23,258 bases of DNA, from the IMG/VR virus record IMGVR_UViG_3300017786_000152, positions 1 through 23,258 of that record; one strand, given 5' to 3'. The stretch's first letter is position 1, and every line of letters starts with the position of its first letter. The position numbers were made by a program, and so were the translations under genes. The stretch comes from a virus. This document shows positions 1 through 7,511 of the stretch, piece by piece. A model generated the notes under the pieces. That model ran no database searches. It was given only the letters and a program-made list of their open reading frames with translations, and was not told the DNA's origin.

Positions 1-1
1 A

Positions 2-472
2 CCATATCATTTTGTTAAGTGGTGTAACCCAACACAGGTTGTTAAGTTTGATATTGAAAAGGGTACAACCGAAGATGTGTTCCAAGATGAATCTGAAAGA
101 AAACCATTCAATAGAGATTTCCGCGGTGGGTCACAAGTCATTCGAATCAATGACCAGCAACGTATGGCATTCGTTCATGAAACAAATTTATTGAAAGATC
201 CGTTTGGTCGTAAAGATGGCGAGTATTCGCATCGAGTTATTATATGGGATAATGATTGGAATATGGTTCATACAAGTCGTAATTTTCATTTTATGGGTAC
301 ATATTATGATCATGTTACAACTACGGATTACGGTATTGAATTTGTAACTGGTATGACGATCCACCCAGAATCTGGCGATATATTAATTTCGTTTGGTTGG
401 CAAGACAATGCATCATTTGTTTTAAAAATGCCGCAACAACTATTCTTAGATTTTTTGAGTGACAAGGGGTAA
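2..472 (+). CDS. C-terminal fragment of a five-bladed beta-propeller, glycosidase-like protein (5' end outside window)
   Basis: The frame is open from the window's left edge, so the gene begins upstream; 156 codons are visible before the TAA at 470-472. The pattern (FRGGSQ, then an AFVHE strand, then HRVIIWD, then GIEFVTGMTIHP, then ILISFGWQD) matches, from memory, the last blades of five-bladed-propeller domains related to GH130-like glycosidases and phosphorylases. These are often found with glycosyltransferases and TPR proteins in surface-polysaccharide loci. The catalytic residues of such enzymes lie mostly in N-terminal blades that are not visible here, so activity cannot be judged. The next gene starts 5 nt downstream, which makes a common transcript likely. 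The fold call is reasonable; the substrate is unknown. It could also be a non-catalytic glycan-binding propeller. Confidence 0.5.
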   Translation, partial: PYHFVKWCNPTQVVKFDIEKGTTEDVFQDESERKPFNRDFRGGSQVIRINDQQRMAFVHETNLLKDPFGRKDGEYSHRVIIWDNDWNMVHTSRNFHFMGTYYDHVTTTDYGIEFVTGMTIHPESGDILISFGWQDNASFVLKMPQQLFLDFLSDKG

Positions 473-476
473 TATT

Positions 477-1721
477 ATGAAATTAGAAAACAAAGAATTA
501 TTACATGATGTTATTTTAGATTATAATAACCCTCCTAAAATATATGCACTTGCTCGAGAATACGATAGGTTAGAACAAGGCTCTGGTGCATTCGGATTTT
601 ATTTGCGTGCAGCAGATATGTCACCTGGTAAAACCTTTGAAGAAAAATGGCTGCAATATAAATGTATGATATTAAGTGCATTTATATATGAGCGTAATGG
701 CAATCGCAATCATAGTGTTGAAGGTTTACATAAGATTGCTATCGATACATTACCAGATAGACCAGAAGCATATTACTTTCTATCACAATTTAAAGCTAAA
801 AATAATGATTGGCGTGAAAGTTTAATGTATGCTAAGATTGGCATGAATTTTATTTACGATGATGATATATGGGAAGCAGAAGATAATGATGTAGGCTATC
901 CTGGACATAATGCTTTACGGTTATTGTATGCTAAAGCAAGATGGAAAACAGATGGCCGAGATGATTCTAAAAACTATGCGTTTAATTTAAAATATAAAAC
1001 AAAGCTTAATGAACAAGATTTACATACAACTAATGCATTACTTGCAGAGCACGGATATCCAAGCACATTAGAATTTACAAATACTGAATTGCCTCGATAC
1101 AAATTTAAGTTCCCGGGCATTGAAGATATTGAACAAAACTATTCTCGACACTTCCAAGATATGTTTGTACTGTCAGTATTAAACGGTAAACGAAACGGTA
1201 AGTTTGTTGAACTAGGCGCTGGGCACCCATCATTGTTTAATAATACTAAGCTACTCGAAGAAGACTTTGATTGGAGCGGTATTTCATTAGATAACTCTGA
1301 ACGCATGTGTCATATCTTTTCAAGAGAAAGACAATCAAATATCTTATTAGCTGATGCAGGCAATACAGATTATGTTGAACTATTTAAACAAAACTGTTTA
1401 GAACAACGCGTAGATTTTCTTCGCATCAATGCAGAGTATTCATCAATGGCTGCATTAAAAGCTATACCGTTTAATAAACACGAATTCAGTGTAATACAAT
1501 TCCAGCACAATGCAATTTGGTGGGGCAAAGGTGTACGTGACGAGTCTCGAGAAATACTTAAGAAGATTGGTTATGTTTTGATGGTACCAGATGTTGCAGT
1601 CGATGAAAAATCTAATTATGAAGATTGGTGGGTACACCCGGCGCATGCAGCTGAAAAACCAAACATGATGGCTACTGGAATTAATTTTGCATGGGATTAT
1701 ATAATGGAGAAAATGAAATGA
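477..1721 (+). CDS. TPR-like domain plus FkbM-like SAM-dependent methyltransferase
   Basis: 414 residues from the ATG at 477, chosen because AAGGGG at 464-469 sits 7 nt upstream; an in-frame ATG at 459 overlaps the previous gene and has no such site. The N-terminal half (about residues 15-140) is alpha-helical with TPR character (alternating A/Y/L positions, DRPEAYYFLSQFKAKNNDWRE). From about residue 240 comes a methyltransferase region with the motif I signature KFVELGAGHPSLFNN, then WSGISLDN (acidic residue binding the SAM ribose), then DFLRINAE. This order is typical of FkbM-family O-methyltransferases acting on sugars or lipids. It lies between a propeller protein and a sugar-nucleotide-type enzyme, suggesting glycan modification of the virion or the host surface (inference). 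Its stop overlaps the next start (ATGA at 1718-1721), indicating translational coupling. Confidence 0.65.
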   Translation: MKLENKELLHDVILDYNNPPKIYALAREYDRLEQGSGAFGFYLRAADMSPGKTFEEKWLQYKCMILSAFIYERNGNRNHSVEGLHKIAIDTLPDRPEAYYFLSQFKAKNNDWRESLMYAKIGMNFIYDDDIWEAEDNDVGYPGHNALRLLYAKARWKTDGRDDSKNYAFNLKYKTKLNEQDLHTTNALLAEHGYPSTLEFTNTELPRYKFKFPGIEDIEQNYSRHFQDMFVLSVLNGKRNGKFVELGAGHPSLFNNTKLLEEDFDWSGISLDNSERMCHIFSRERQSNILLADAGNTDYVELFKQNCLEQRVDFLRINAEYSSMAALKAIPFNKHEFSVIQFQHNAIWWGKGVRDESREILKKIGYVLMVPDVAVDEKSNYEDWWVHPAHAAEKPNMMATGINFAWDYIMEKMK

Positions 1722-2470
1722 GAGTTATAATTGTAACCGGCGGATTCGATCCGATTCATTCCGGACATATTGAATATTTTAAAGCAGCGAAAGAACTCGG
1801 CACGATATTATGTGTTGGTGTTAATAGTGACGAATGGTTAACCCGTAAGAAAGGTAAGCCGTTTATGTCTTTTGAAGAACGTATAAATATAGTTAATAAT
1901 ATTAAATGTGTTGGACATACATTTGGCTTTAACGATGATGACGATTCTGCGTGCGCTGCAATTGATTATATTAAGAATTACTTTCCTAAAAATTCTGAAA
2001 TCATCTTTGCAAATGGCGGCGATAGAACAAAAGAAAACATTCCAGAGATGGAACATGATGATGTTCAATTTATGTTTGGTGTGGGTGGAGAAGATAAGAA
2101 GAATAGTTCCTCGTGGATTTTACAGTCCTGGGATAAACCATCTACTCAAAGACTTTGGGGTAAGTACAGAAATCTTGATGAAAATGGTCATTGGAAAGTA
2201 AAAGAACTTTCAATCGATGTTGGTAAATCTTTATCAGATCAACGGCACTTCATTCGATCAGAACATTGGCATATCGTTGATGGTGAATTAAAGATGGAAC
2301 TTGAGTTTGCTAACGGTTACAGCACATCTAAGGTATATAAAACTGGTGACAGTATAGATATTCCTACAAAATGTTGGCACCACGCAACTAATGTTGGTAA
2401 GAAACCAGTTAAAGTTATTGAAGTTTGGATGGGAAATACGTTGTCAGAAGAAGATATTGAAAGAAGATAA
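1718..2470 (+). CDS. Bifunctional fusion: HxGH nucleotidyltransferase + mannose-6-phosphate-isomerase-type cupin
   Basis: 250 residues from the ATG at 1718, chosen over an upstream ATG at 1691 because GGAG at 1706-1709 fits and the ATGA overlap with the previous stop is typical coupling. Residues 1-140 form a cytidylyltransferase-like (TagD/HldE-C-like) domain: VTGGFDPIHSGH gives the H14-x-G-H17 nucleotide-binding motif, followed by GVNSDEWL, ERINIV and a C-terminal KNSSSWIL resembling the family's SSS/T motif. Residues 145-250 form a type II cupin like the C-terminal domain of bacterial mannose-6-phosphate isomerase/guanylyltransferase: LWGKYRNL, LSDQRHFIRSEHW and IPTKCWHHATN. Q175, H177, E182 and H221 are candidate metal ligands. 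Making and isomerising an activated sugar is the natural inference; the substrate is unknown. It is the last gene before the late virion block. Confidence 0.75.
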   Translation: MRVIIVTGGFDPIHSGHIEYFKAAKELGTILCVGVNSDEWLTRKKGKPFMSFEERINIVNNIKCVGHTFGFNDDDDSACAAIDYIKNYFPKNSEIIFANGGDRTKENIPEMEHDDVQFMFGVGGEDKKNSSSWILQSWDKPSTQRLWGKYRNLDENGHWKVKELSIDVGKSLSDQRHFIRSEHWHIVDGELKMELEFANGYSTSKVYKTGDSIDIPTKCWHHATNVGKKPVKVIEVWMGNTLSEEDIERR

Positions 2471-2495
2471 CATATATTCTAAAGGACATAATCCT

Positions 2496-2524
2496 ATTAT
2501 ACGCTAAAAATTACATTTGTACAC
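2496..2524 (-). promoter_or_regulatory. T4-early-like promoter on the minus strand, antisense to the nucleotidyltransferase-cupin gene
   Basis: Read on the minus strand: -35 GTGTAC (complement of 2519-2524), a 17-nt spacer, and a perfect -10 TATAAT (complement of 2496-2501). T4 early promoters use GTTTAC with this spacing, and a GTTTAC copy precedes the DUF932 gene in this window. Transcription would run leftward into the 3' end of the upstream plus-strand gene. No convincing minus-strand gene follows within the window. Confidence 0.5.
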
Positions 2525-2536
2525 TGTTATTTTATA
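2507..2536. repeat. 30-bp near-repeat, copy 1 (partner at 22726-22755)
   Basis: 27 of 30 bases match the partner in the same orientation. The shared core is ATTTGTACAC followed by TTATTTTATA with one difference between them. Both copies are intergenic or at a gene edge, and both supply the -35 box and upstream A/T tracts of minus-strand early-type promoters. Confidence 0.6.
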
Positions 2537-2540
2537 AATA
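2533..2540 (+). promoter_or_regulatory. Late promoter (TATAAATA) for the virion gene block
   Basis: Exact T4 late octamer TATAAATA, 31 nt before the ATG at 2572, with a one-mismatch TATAAATT at 2542-2549 just behind it. The gene it serves has a strong AAAGGAG site at 2559-2565. Confidence 0.8.
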
Positions 2541-2571
2541 TTATAAATTAATCTAAACAAAGGAGACAAAA

Positions 2572-2979
2572 ATGTCTTTTCAATTATCGGTCGCTGCAAG
2601 AAATGCAACTCTTTCAGCAATAGAAACAGAAATCGGCGAACTTCCAATCCTAACTATATCTACTGGTTCGGTACCGGCAACAGCGGGCACTGCAAATACA
2701 GGCGTTGTTGTAGCTACGATGGTATTACCAACTGATTGGTTGGCAACACCTGTCGGCGGTTCTATTGCGTTATCAGGAACTTGGCAAGATTTATCAGCTG
2801 ATGCTTCTGGTACTGCTGGTTATTTCAGATTGCATAACAATGCTGGAACTGAATGCCATATGCAAGGTACTGTATCAGCAACAGGCGCTGGCGGTGACAT
2901 GCAGTTAGACAATACTAACATTGCGACAGGTCAGCAAATTAATATTACGACATTCACAATTACAGCTGGCGGTGCTTAA
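2572..2979 (+). CDS. Small beta-rich phage protein, probable virion component
   Basis: 135 residues behind a T4 late promoter and a strong AAAGGAG ribosome site. The sequence is low in charge and rich in G, T, A and S, with regular beta-strand alternation: LPILTISTGSVP, VVATMVLPTDWLA, IALSGTWQDLS, AGYFRLHNNAG, then GGDMQLDNTNIATGQ and a final ITTFTITAGGA. I recognise this pattern from small conserved proteins in many phage structural regions, whose biochemical role is not established; capsid decoration or fibre-associated roles are possible. There is no signal peptide and no cysteine-rich or catalytic motif. It occupies the region where T4 has whisker and short-tail-fibre genes upstream of gp13. 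Confidence 0.6.
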   Translation: MSFQLSVAARNATLSAIETEIGELPILTISTGSVPATAGTANTGVVVATMVLPTDWLATPVGGSIALSGTWQDLSADASGTAGYFRLHNNAGTECHMQGTVSATGAGGDMQLDNTNIATGQQINITTFTITAGGA

Positions 2980-3001
2980 ACTTTAACTTAAGGTAAGCTA
3001 C

Positions 3002-3595
3002 ATGTCTGCTAATGGCGCAATAATTACAACATTAGATTTTAGCTTCTTTGGAGGTGGATATCTTGAAGTAACGGGAGAAGCAACCGGATCATTACCAATG
3101 ATTTTCGGTTCAAGCGCCGTTGTACCTATTACTGGTGAAATACAACCTGTTACACTTGACTTTATATTTCAAGCTGGTATTGAAACACCGACAGTATATG
3201 GTGAAGCAAACTTAAGTATTAGCTTTGATTCTTATGGTTTTATAGAATTTGGTGTCCAACGATTTGGTGAAGTTGGCCAAGCAAACCAAGCAATTCTATT
3301 TGAATATACCGCAAATTCTGCGGGTTATGTTACTACACATGGTTATTTTGATAATACCCTAGACTTTAATCTTGACACTAACATCTTTGTATTTTCTTTA
3401 GGTGAAACAAGTGGATTTATTAATGGCTGGGGCGTTAACTCTACCGCACTCAATATTAGTACAAGAAAATATTCAGAAGACGGCATAAACATTGTAGACA
3501 TAGATAAAATTGAATTTAACGATGCATTAGTCCTTGTTGATTCAAATTACGTAGAAATAAATCCAAATGGCATTACTTATGCCGAAATTAAATAA
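3002..3595 (+). CDS. Unrecognised beta-rich protein in the virion gene block
   Basis: 197 residues, starting 22 nt after the previous gene with AAGG at 2991-2994 as a modest ribosome site. I do not recognise a family. The composition is strongly beta-like and acidic: aromatic and glycine-rich N-terminus (FSFFGGGYLEVTGEA), repeated ITGE/TGEA turns, several F-rich strands in the middle, and a C-terminal segment ending NPNGITYAEIK. It has no transmembrane segment or enzyme motif. Its position between two probable virion proteins and its co-orientation with the late block suggest a virion surface component such as a fibre tip or decoration protein (inference only). Confidence 0.5.
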   Translation: MSANGAIITTLDFSFFGGGYLEVTGEATGSLPMIFGSSAVVPITGEIQPVTLDFIFQAGIETPTVYGEANLSISFDSYGFIEFGVQRFGEVGQANQAILFEYTANSAGYVTTHGYFDNTLDFNLDTNIFVFSLGETSGFINGWGVNSTALNISTRKYSEDGINIVDIDKIEFNDALVLVDSNYVEINPNGITYAEIK

Positions 3596-3609
3596 AAGTT
3601 TTCACTTTA

Positions 3610-3617
3610 GATAAATA
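3610..3617 (+). promoter_or_regulatory. Probable late promoter variant GATAAATA
   Basis: GATAAATA differs from the T4 late octamer only in its first base and lies 23 nt before the ATG at 3641, behind a CGGAG ribosome site. The same variant recurs at 13815 and 16568 in front of other late genes. Confidence 0.5.
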
Positions 3618-3640
3618 AAAGTAAAACTCGGAGAAAACAA

Positions 3641-3973
3641 ATGGCGGCTAGCTTTTACATAAAACAGAACGATACTGCACCGTCTATTGAGGCTGCTTTA
3701 AAGAATTCAAATGGTAGAGTTAAATCAATGGCAGAAGCATCTAATGTGAAATTTCATATGAAAGATGTTAACGGGAATATACTAATACAAGATGGTGTTG
3801 GTACTATTTTAAATGCTGCAAAAGGTACTGTAGCCTATGAATGGCAAACAGGTGATACTGCAAACACAGGAACACACAGCGCAGAATTTCAGATTACATA
3901 TAACAACGGTCAGATTGAAACATTTCCAAATACTGGTTATATAAAAGTAATCATTAAAGACGAGTTGGCATAG
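3641..3973 (+). CDS. BppU-like N-terminal domain protein, probable virion/baseplate component
   Basis: 110 residues. The pattern FYIKQNDTAPSIEAALKN, then VKFHMKDVNGNILIQ, then GTVAYEWQTGDTANTGTHSAEFQIT, then FPNTGYIKVIIKDEL is that of the small beta-sandwich domain at the N-terminus of phage baseplate upper proteins (BppU-like), which also occurs alone in many marine myoviruses. In those phages it links receptor-binding parts to the tail. Here it forms the whole protein. The gene ends 9 nt before gp13 and is preceded by a late-promoter variant. The fold is fairly secure; the site on this virion is inferred. Confidence 0.65.
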   Translation: MAASFYIKQNDTAPSIEAALKNSNGRVKSMAEASNVKFHMKDVNGNILIQDGVGTILNAAKGTVAYEWQTGDTANTGTHSAEFQITYNNGQIETFPNTGYIKVIIKDELA

Positions 3974-3982
3974 GGGAAAAAT

Positions 3983-4726
3983 ATGGCACAACCAAGTTCA
4001 AGAGATGAATTCCAAGACTATATTTTACGCAAACTCGGTGCACCCGTTGTTGAAATTAATATTGCGGAAGAGCAGCTTAGTGATCGTATAGATGAAGCAG
4101 TTTCTTTTTGGAGAGACTATCACTATAACGGTTCACAATTAGTTTTTCTAAAACACCTGCTAACCGAACAAGATAAAGAAAATGGCTGGGTTCCATTACC
4201 AAAAGATATCCTCGGCATTCAAAAAGTATTTAACTTTGACACATCTATTTCTGCTGGTAGCGGAATGTTTAATGTGCAATATCAATTTGTTTTAAATAAC
4301 ATCAGTGATTTAACTTCATACGGCATGACAAACTATTATATGTCTTTGCAGCACATTGAATTTATGCAAGAAATGCTAGTAGGTAAACCACGAGTCAGAT
4401 ATAACAAACATGTTAATAAACTCTTTATTGATAACAGAAGAGAGCGTTGGGTCCCTGGTACATATATTATCATTGAAGCATATGATATTATCGATCCAGA
4501 CGAATATGCAGATGTTTGGCAAGAGAGATGGCTACAAAATTATGCAGCAGTATTAGTTAAAGAACAATGGGGACTTAACCTTACTAAATTTACAGGAATG
4601 CAACTCGTAGGAGGAGTACAGTTTAACGGAGAACAAATCTTGGCAGACGCAAGGGCTGAAAGAGAGCGGATGGAAGAAGAAGCCATCAGAAGCTTGCAAC
4701 CGTTAACATATAACTTTATTGGGTAA
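3983..4726 (+). CDS. 13: Neck protein gp13 (head completion)
   Basis: 247 residues, compared with 309 in T4. T4 gp13 together with gp14 forms the neck that seals the portal after packaging and docks the tail. Diagnostic stretches are the N-terminal DEFQDYILRKLGAPVVEINI and QLSDRIDEAVSFW (helical start shared by the family), MQEMLVGKPRVRYNKH, WVPGTYIIIEAYDIIDP, then YADVWQERWLQNYAAVLVK and WGLNLTKF. The start has GGGGA at 3973-3977. Four nt later comes gp14, as in T4. The shorter length probably reflects loss of peripheral loops. Confidence 0.9.
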   Translation: MAQPSSRDEFQDYILRKLGAPVVEINIAEEQLSDRIDEAVSFWRDYHYNGSQLVFLKHLLTEQDKENGWVPLPKDILGIQKVFNFDTSISAGSGMFNVQYQFVLNNISDLTSYGMTNYYMSLQHIEFMQEMLVGKPRVRYNKHVNKLFIDNRRERWVPGTYIIIEAYDIIDPDEYADVWQERWLQNYAAVLVKEQWGLNLTKFTGMQLVGGVQFNGEQILADARAERERMEEEAIRSLQPLTYNFIG

Positions 4727-4729
4727 ATC

Positions 4730-5407
4730 ATGGCAACTAATTCATATTTCTCTCCTTACAATACATTTAATGAGCAACAATTAATCGATGATTTAGTTAT
4801 TGAATCCATTAAAATGTACGGTATAGATGTGACCTACATCACCGGAGAATTTAATAATATAGATACTGTGCTTAATGAAGATGATTCTCCATTATACGAT
4901 AAGACTTACGGTTTCGAAGTATACATTAAAAACGTCGACGGCTTTGAAGGCGAAGGCGATTTCTTATCTCGGTTTGGTTTACAAATTCGAGATCAAATTA
5001 CATTTAGTGTTGCTATTAGAACATTTGAAAGATATGTTACACGGGAAGATCAGACTAAGCTGCGCCCGCGTGAAAATGATATTATTCAATTACCACTTAA
5101 TAAAAAAATGTACAGAATTACGTACGTTGAGCATGAAAGTGTATTCTATCAATCCGGTAAGTTGCAAGTCTATGATGTTAAATGTGAGCTTATGGAATAT
5201 TCTGGTGAAAGATTTGATACGGGATATCCTGATATTGATGATTACTTCGATGACATTGATACATCATCTGAATTCGTAAGTACATTAACTAATCTTGCAA
5301 ATACTGATCCTATCGCACAGAACTTAGAGTTTGAACAAATCGCTGATGATATTTTAGATTTCTCTGAAATGGATCCGTTCAGCGAAAACATTACTATTCA
5401 GGATTGA
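4730..5407 (+). CDS. 14: Neck protein gp14 (head completion)
   Basis: 225 residues, against 256 in T4. It partners gp13 in the neck. Recognisable are the N-terminal YFSPYNTFNEQQLIDDLVIE, the IDVTYI strand, GFEGEGDFLSRFGLQIRDQI, the RPRENDIIQLPLNKKMYRI segment and VFYQSGKLQVYDVKCELMEYSGE, which are highly typical of T4-like gp14. The C-terminal 50 residues are acidic and probably flexible. The start lies 4 nt after the gp13 stop with only a weak ribosome site, so translation is probably coupled to gp13. Confidence 0.92.
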   Translation: MATNSYFSPYNTFNEQQLIDDLVIESIKMYGIDVTYITGEFNNIDTVLNEDDSPLYDKTYGFEVYIKNVDGFEGEGDFLSRFGLQIRDQITFSVAIRTFERYVTREDQTKLRPRENDIIQLPLNKKMYRITYVEHESVFYQSGKLQVYDVKCELMEYSGERFDTGYPDIDDYFDDIDTSSEFVSTLTNLANTDPIAQNLEFEQIADDILDFSEMDPFSENITIQD

Positions 5408-5411
5408 TAAC

Positions 5412-7511
5412 ATGGCAATAGCTAATCATTTTTATAACGAAACCACTCGAAGATATGTTGCTTTATTTGGTACGTTATTTAATCAACTTAAAATTACCCG
5501 GTCAGATAATGCGGGTACCGAAGTGCAATCATTGATTGTACCGTTAGCTTATGCTCCGTTTCAAAAAGTCCTGGCTCGTTTAAACCAAGATCCGGATTTA
5601 ATTAACAGTCGTCGTACAGCAATGACGCTGCCACGTATGTCTTTTGAGATTACAAGTTTTACTTATGACTCGCAAAGAAAATTAGCTTCAACTCTTAAAA
5701 TGCGTAAAGATGCAAAGTCTGAAACTGATTCTTCTCGTAACTTCGTGCATTCCGCAGTGCCATATAATTTAGATTTTTCTTTGTATATTATGACAAAGTA
5801 TTCTGAAGATGCTACAAAAATCATGGAACAAATCATTCCATTTTTTACACCGGACTGGACTGTCACAGCAAAGATGGTTGAAGACTTAGATCCAATTGAT
5901 ATACCTATTATATTAAACAGCGTTAGTACAGAAGACTTATATGAGAATGATTTTGAAAGCCGTACGTCAATCGTATATACACTTTCATTCACTTTAAAGG
6001 GTTGGTACTTCGGACCAGAAAAGAAACAAAAAGTAATTAAATTTGTTGACATTGATTTAGCAACAGATACAGATGCAGATAAAGCACCTGACGAACGTAT
6101 TATTATTAAGCCAGGAATGGATGCTCAGGGCAATCCATTGACACAAGATTCTGTGCTCGCAACAGCAATTGCTAGTTTGAATAATGGATCGCTTTCAGGC
6201 ATTACTGTCGTAAACAATGGTGAAAATTATAATCAAGCAAACACAAATGTGCTCGCAACTATTGCTGCACCAGACTCTGCAAATGCGGTTATTACGCCTG
6301 TTATAACGAACACAAGCATATCCTCATTCGCCATAAACGAGTCTGGCGGCTTCTATACTGCGACCCCTAGTATAACTATCAGTGCACCTAATATGCCGAT
6401 TACAACAGCCACAGCAGCCCCTACGGTTACCGGTGACAGTATTTCAGCAATTAATGTAACAGATTCAGGTACTTATTATAACTCAGCCACGGTCGCAATA
6501 GAAGAGCCTCCGCTCAAATCTGCAGTCGGTGCTAAGTTTGGTACAGATGCTTTAGGCCACTCAAGTCATACAGATCAAACATTCAGTCACATTACAACTT
6601 ATAATTTAGTTACAGCTGGTAACGGATTCTCAATTGAATTCTGGATTTACCCAACTGAATTTAATGCAAGTGATAATCATATTTTATCTTACTCTGGTCA
6701 AACAATGAGACTTGAAATTGAAACTGGCGGAATACTTGTATATCGTCCTGCTTTAAACTCAAGCCCCGTAAGATCAACACCAGAAGCATTGAATCTTAAT
6801 CAATGGAATCATTGTCGTATTACTCATGTTGGAACTACGGCACGCTGGACAGTTAACGGTGTATCAGATCAAGGCGGTTCTGCTCCACAAGGTTTCTTAT
6901 TTGGTGGTGGTGCAACTGTAACTATTGGTTCACGTTCAGCAAACGAAAAAAGTTTCTTAGGTTCAATTGACAACATTACATTTTCAACAACAAACGTTTT
7001 ACCAGCAGTAGGTGCATATACTATACCAACAACTGCTTTAACTGGTAATTTGCATACAGATGATTTTGAAAAAGTTCCTGCTACGGCCACGGCAACAGTT
7101 ACAGCCGGTGAGATTACAGGAATTACAGTAACAAATCCTGGTGAAAATTACACGGGTATAACTCCGACAGTAACAATAAGTGCTCCAGACGGGGTAGCAG
7201 CAGATTATCAAGCATCAGCTACAGCAACTCTTGCGGACGGTGCAATATCTAATATTACTATAAATAATGCAGGTAAGTTTTATAACTCAGCAACAACTAC
7301 TGTTCCTGGTGTAATTTCTCAGCAAGCAACTGCAAATGTTGCAATTAGCAAAAGCGGCGAAGTTTCATCAGTAACAATAATAGATGCTGGACTAGGTTAT
7401 AGAGTTCCTCCAGTAGTTACAATCTCCGAACCTGTTGCGACAGCAGTTTCATATACACAAATCGAATTTGACGACGACTGGGGAATCATTACAATATTTG
7501 AGGATGCATAA
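5412..7511 (+). CDS. 15: Tail completion/sheath terminator gp15 with a LamG-type domain and six beta repeats
   Basis: 699 residues; T4 gp15 has 272. Residues 1-235 are the gp15 domain that caps the tail tube and sheath as a hexamer: HFYNETTRRYVALFGTLFN, SFEITSFTYDSQRKL, VPYNLDFSLYIMTKY and FTPDWTVTAKM. Residues 368-530 form a LamG/concanavalin-A-like sandwich: FSIEFWIYPTEF, LNLNQWNHCRITH, TARWTVNG, then SFLGSIDNITFS. Three repeats precede it (about 258-288, 302-327, 343-366) and three follow (565-593, 609-633, 647-675), with consensus ISxITVxNxGxxY and then TVTIxxP. The last 20 residues (ending WGIITIFEDA) may be the original gp15 terminus. The gp15 call is secure and the LamG fold is well supported; glycan or cell-surface binding at the neck is inference. 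The gene overlaps gp16 by TAATG. Confidence 0.88.
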   Translation: MAIANHFYNETTRRYVALFGTLFNQLKITRSDNAGTEVQSLIVPLAYAPFQKVLARLNQDPDLINSRRTAMTLPRMSFEITSFTYDSQRKLASTLKMRKDAKSETDSSRNFVHSAVPYNLDFSLYIMTKYSEDATKIMEQIIPFFTPDWTVTAKMVEDLDPIDIPIILNSVSTEDLYENDFESRTSIVYTLSFTLKGWYFGPEKKQKVIKFVDIDLATDTDADKAPDERIIIKPGMDAQGNPLTQDSVLATAIASLNNGSLSGITVVNNGENYNQANTNVLATIAAPDSANAVITPVITNTSISSFAINESGGFYTATPSITISAPNMPITTATAAPTVTGDSISAINVTDSGTYYNSATVAIEEPPLKSAVGAKFGTDALGHSSHTDQTFSHITTYNLVTAGNGFSIEFWIYPTEFNASDNHILSYSGQTMRLEIETGGILVYRPALNSSPVRSTPEALNLNQWNHCRITHVGTTARWTVNGVSDQGGSAPQGFLFGGGATVTIGSRSANEKSFLGSIDNITFSTTNVLPAVGAYTIPTTALTGNLHTDDFEKVPATATATVTAGEITGITVTNPGENYTGITPTVTISAPDGVAADYQASATATLADGAISNITINNAGKFYNSATTTVPGVISQQATANVAISKSGEVSSVTIIDAGLGYRVPPVVTISEPVATAVSYTQIEFDDDWGIITIFEDA
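6177..7434 (+). repeat. Array inside gp15: three beta repeats, LamG domain, three beta repeats
   Basis: Protein-level repeats lie at nt about 6183-6275, 6315-6392, 6438-6509, then 7104-7190, 7236-7310 and 7350-7436. Each carries an (I/V)(S/T)xIT(V/I)xxxGxxY core followed by a TVTI-type strand and a proline. The LamG domain lies between repeats 3 and 4 (about 6513-7001). The arrangement is near-symmetric (3 + 1 + 3) and looks like a module inserted before the C-terminal tail of gp15. Such repeats occur in structural proteins of marine T4-like phages. Confidence 0.65.

Noticed and set aside
2400-2489. Small minus-strand frame after the antisense promoter (ATG near 2485)
   Set aside because: About two dozen residues of hydrophobic, unrelated sequence antisense to the cupin end; nothing supports translation.
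4875-5279. 134-residue plus-strand frame inside gp14
   Set aside because: Overlaps the confident gp14 frame; no own start signals.
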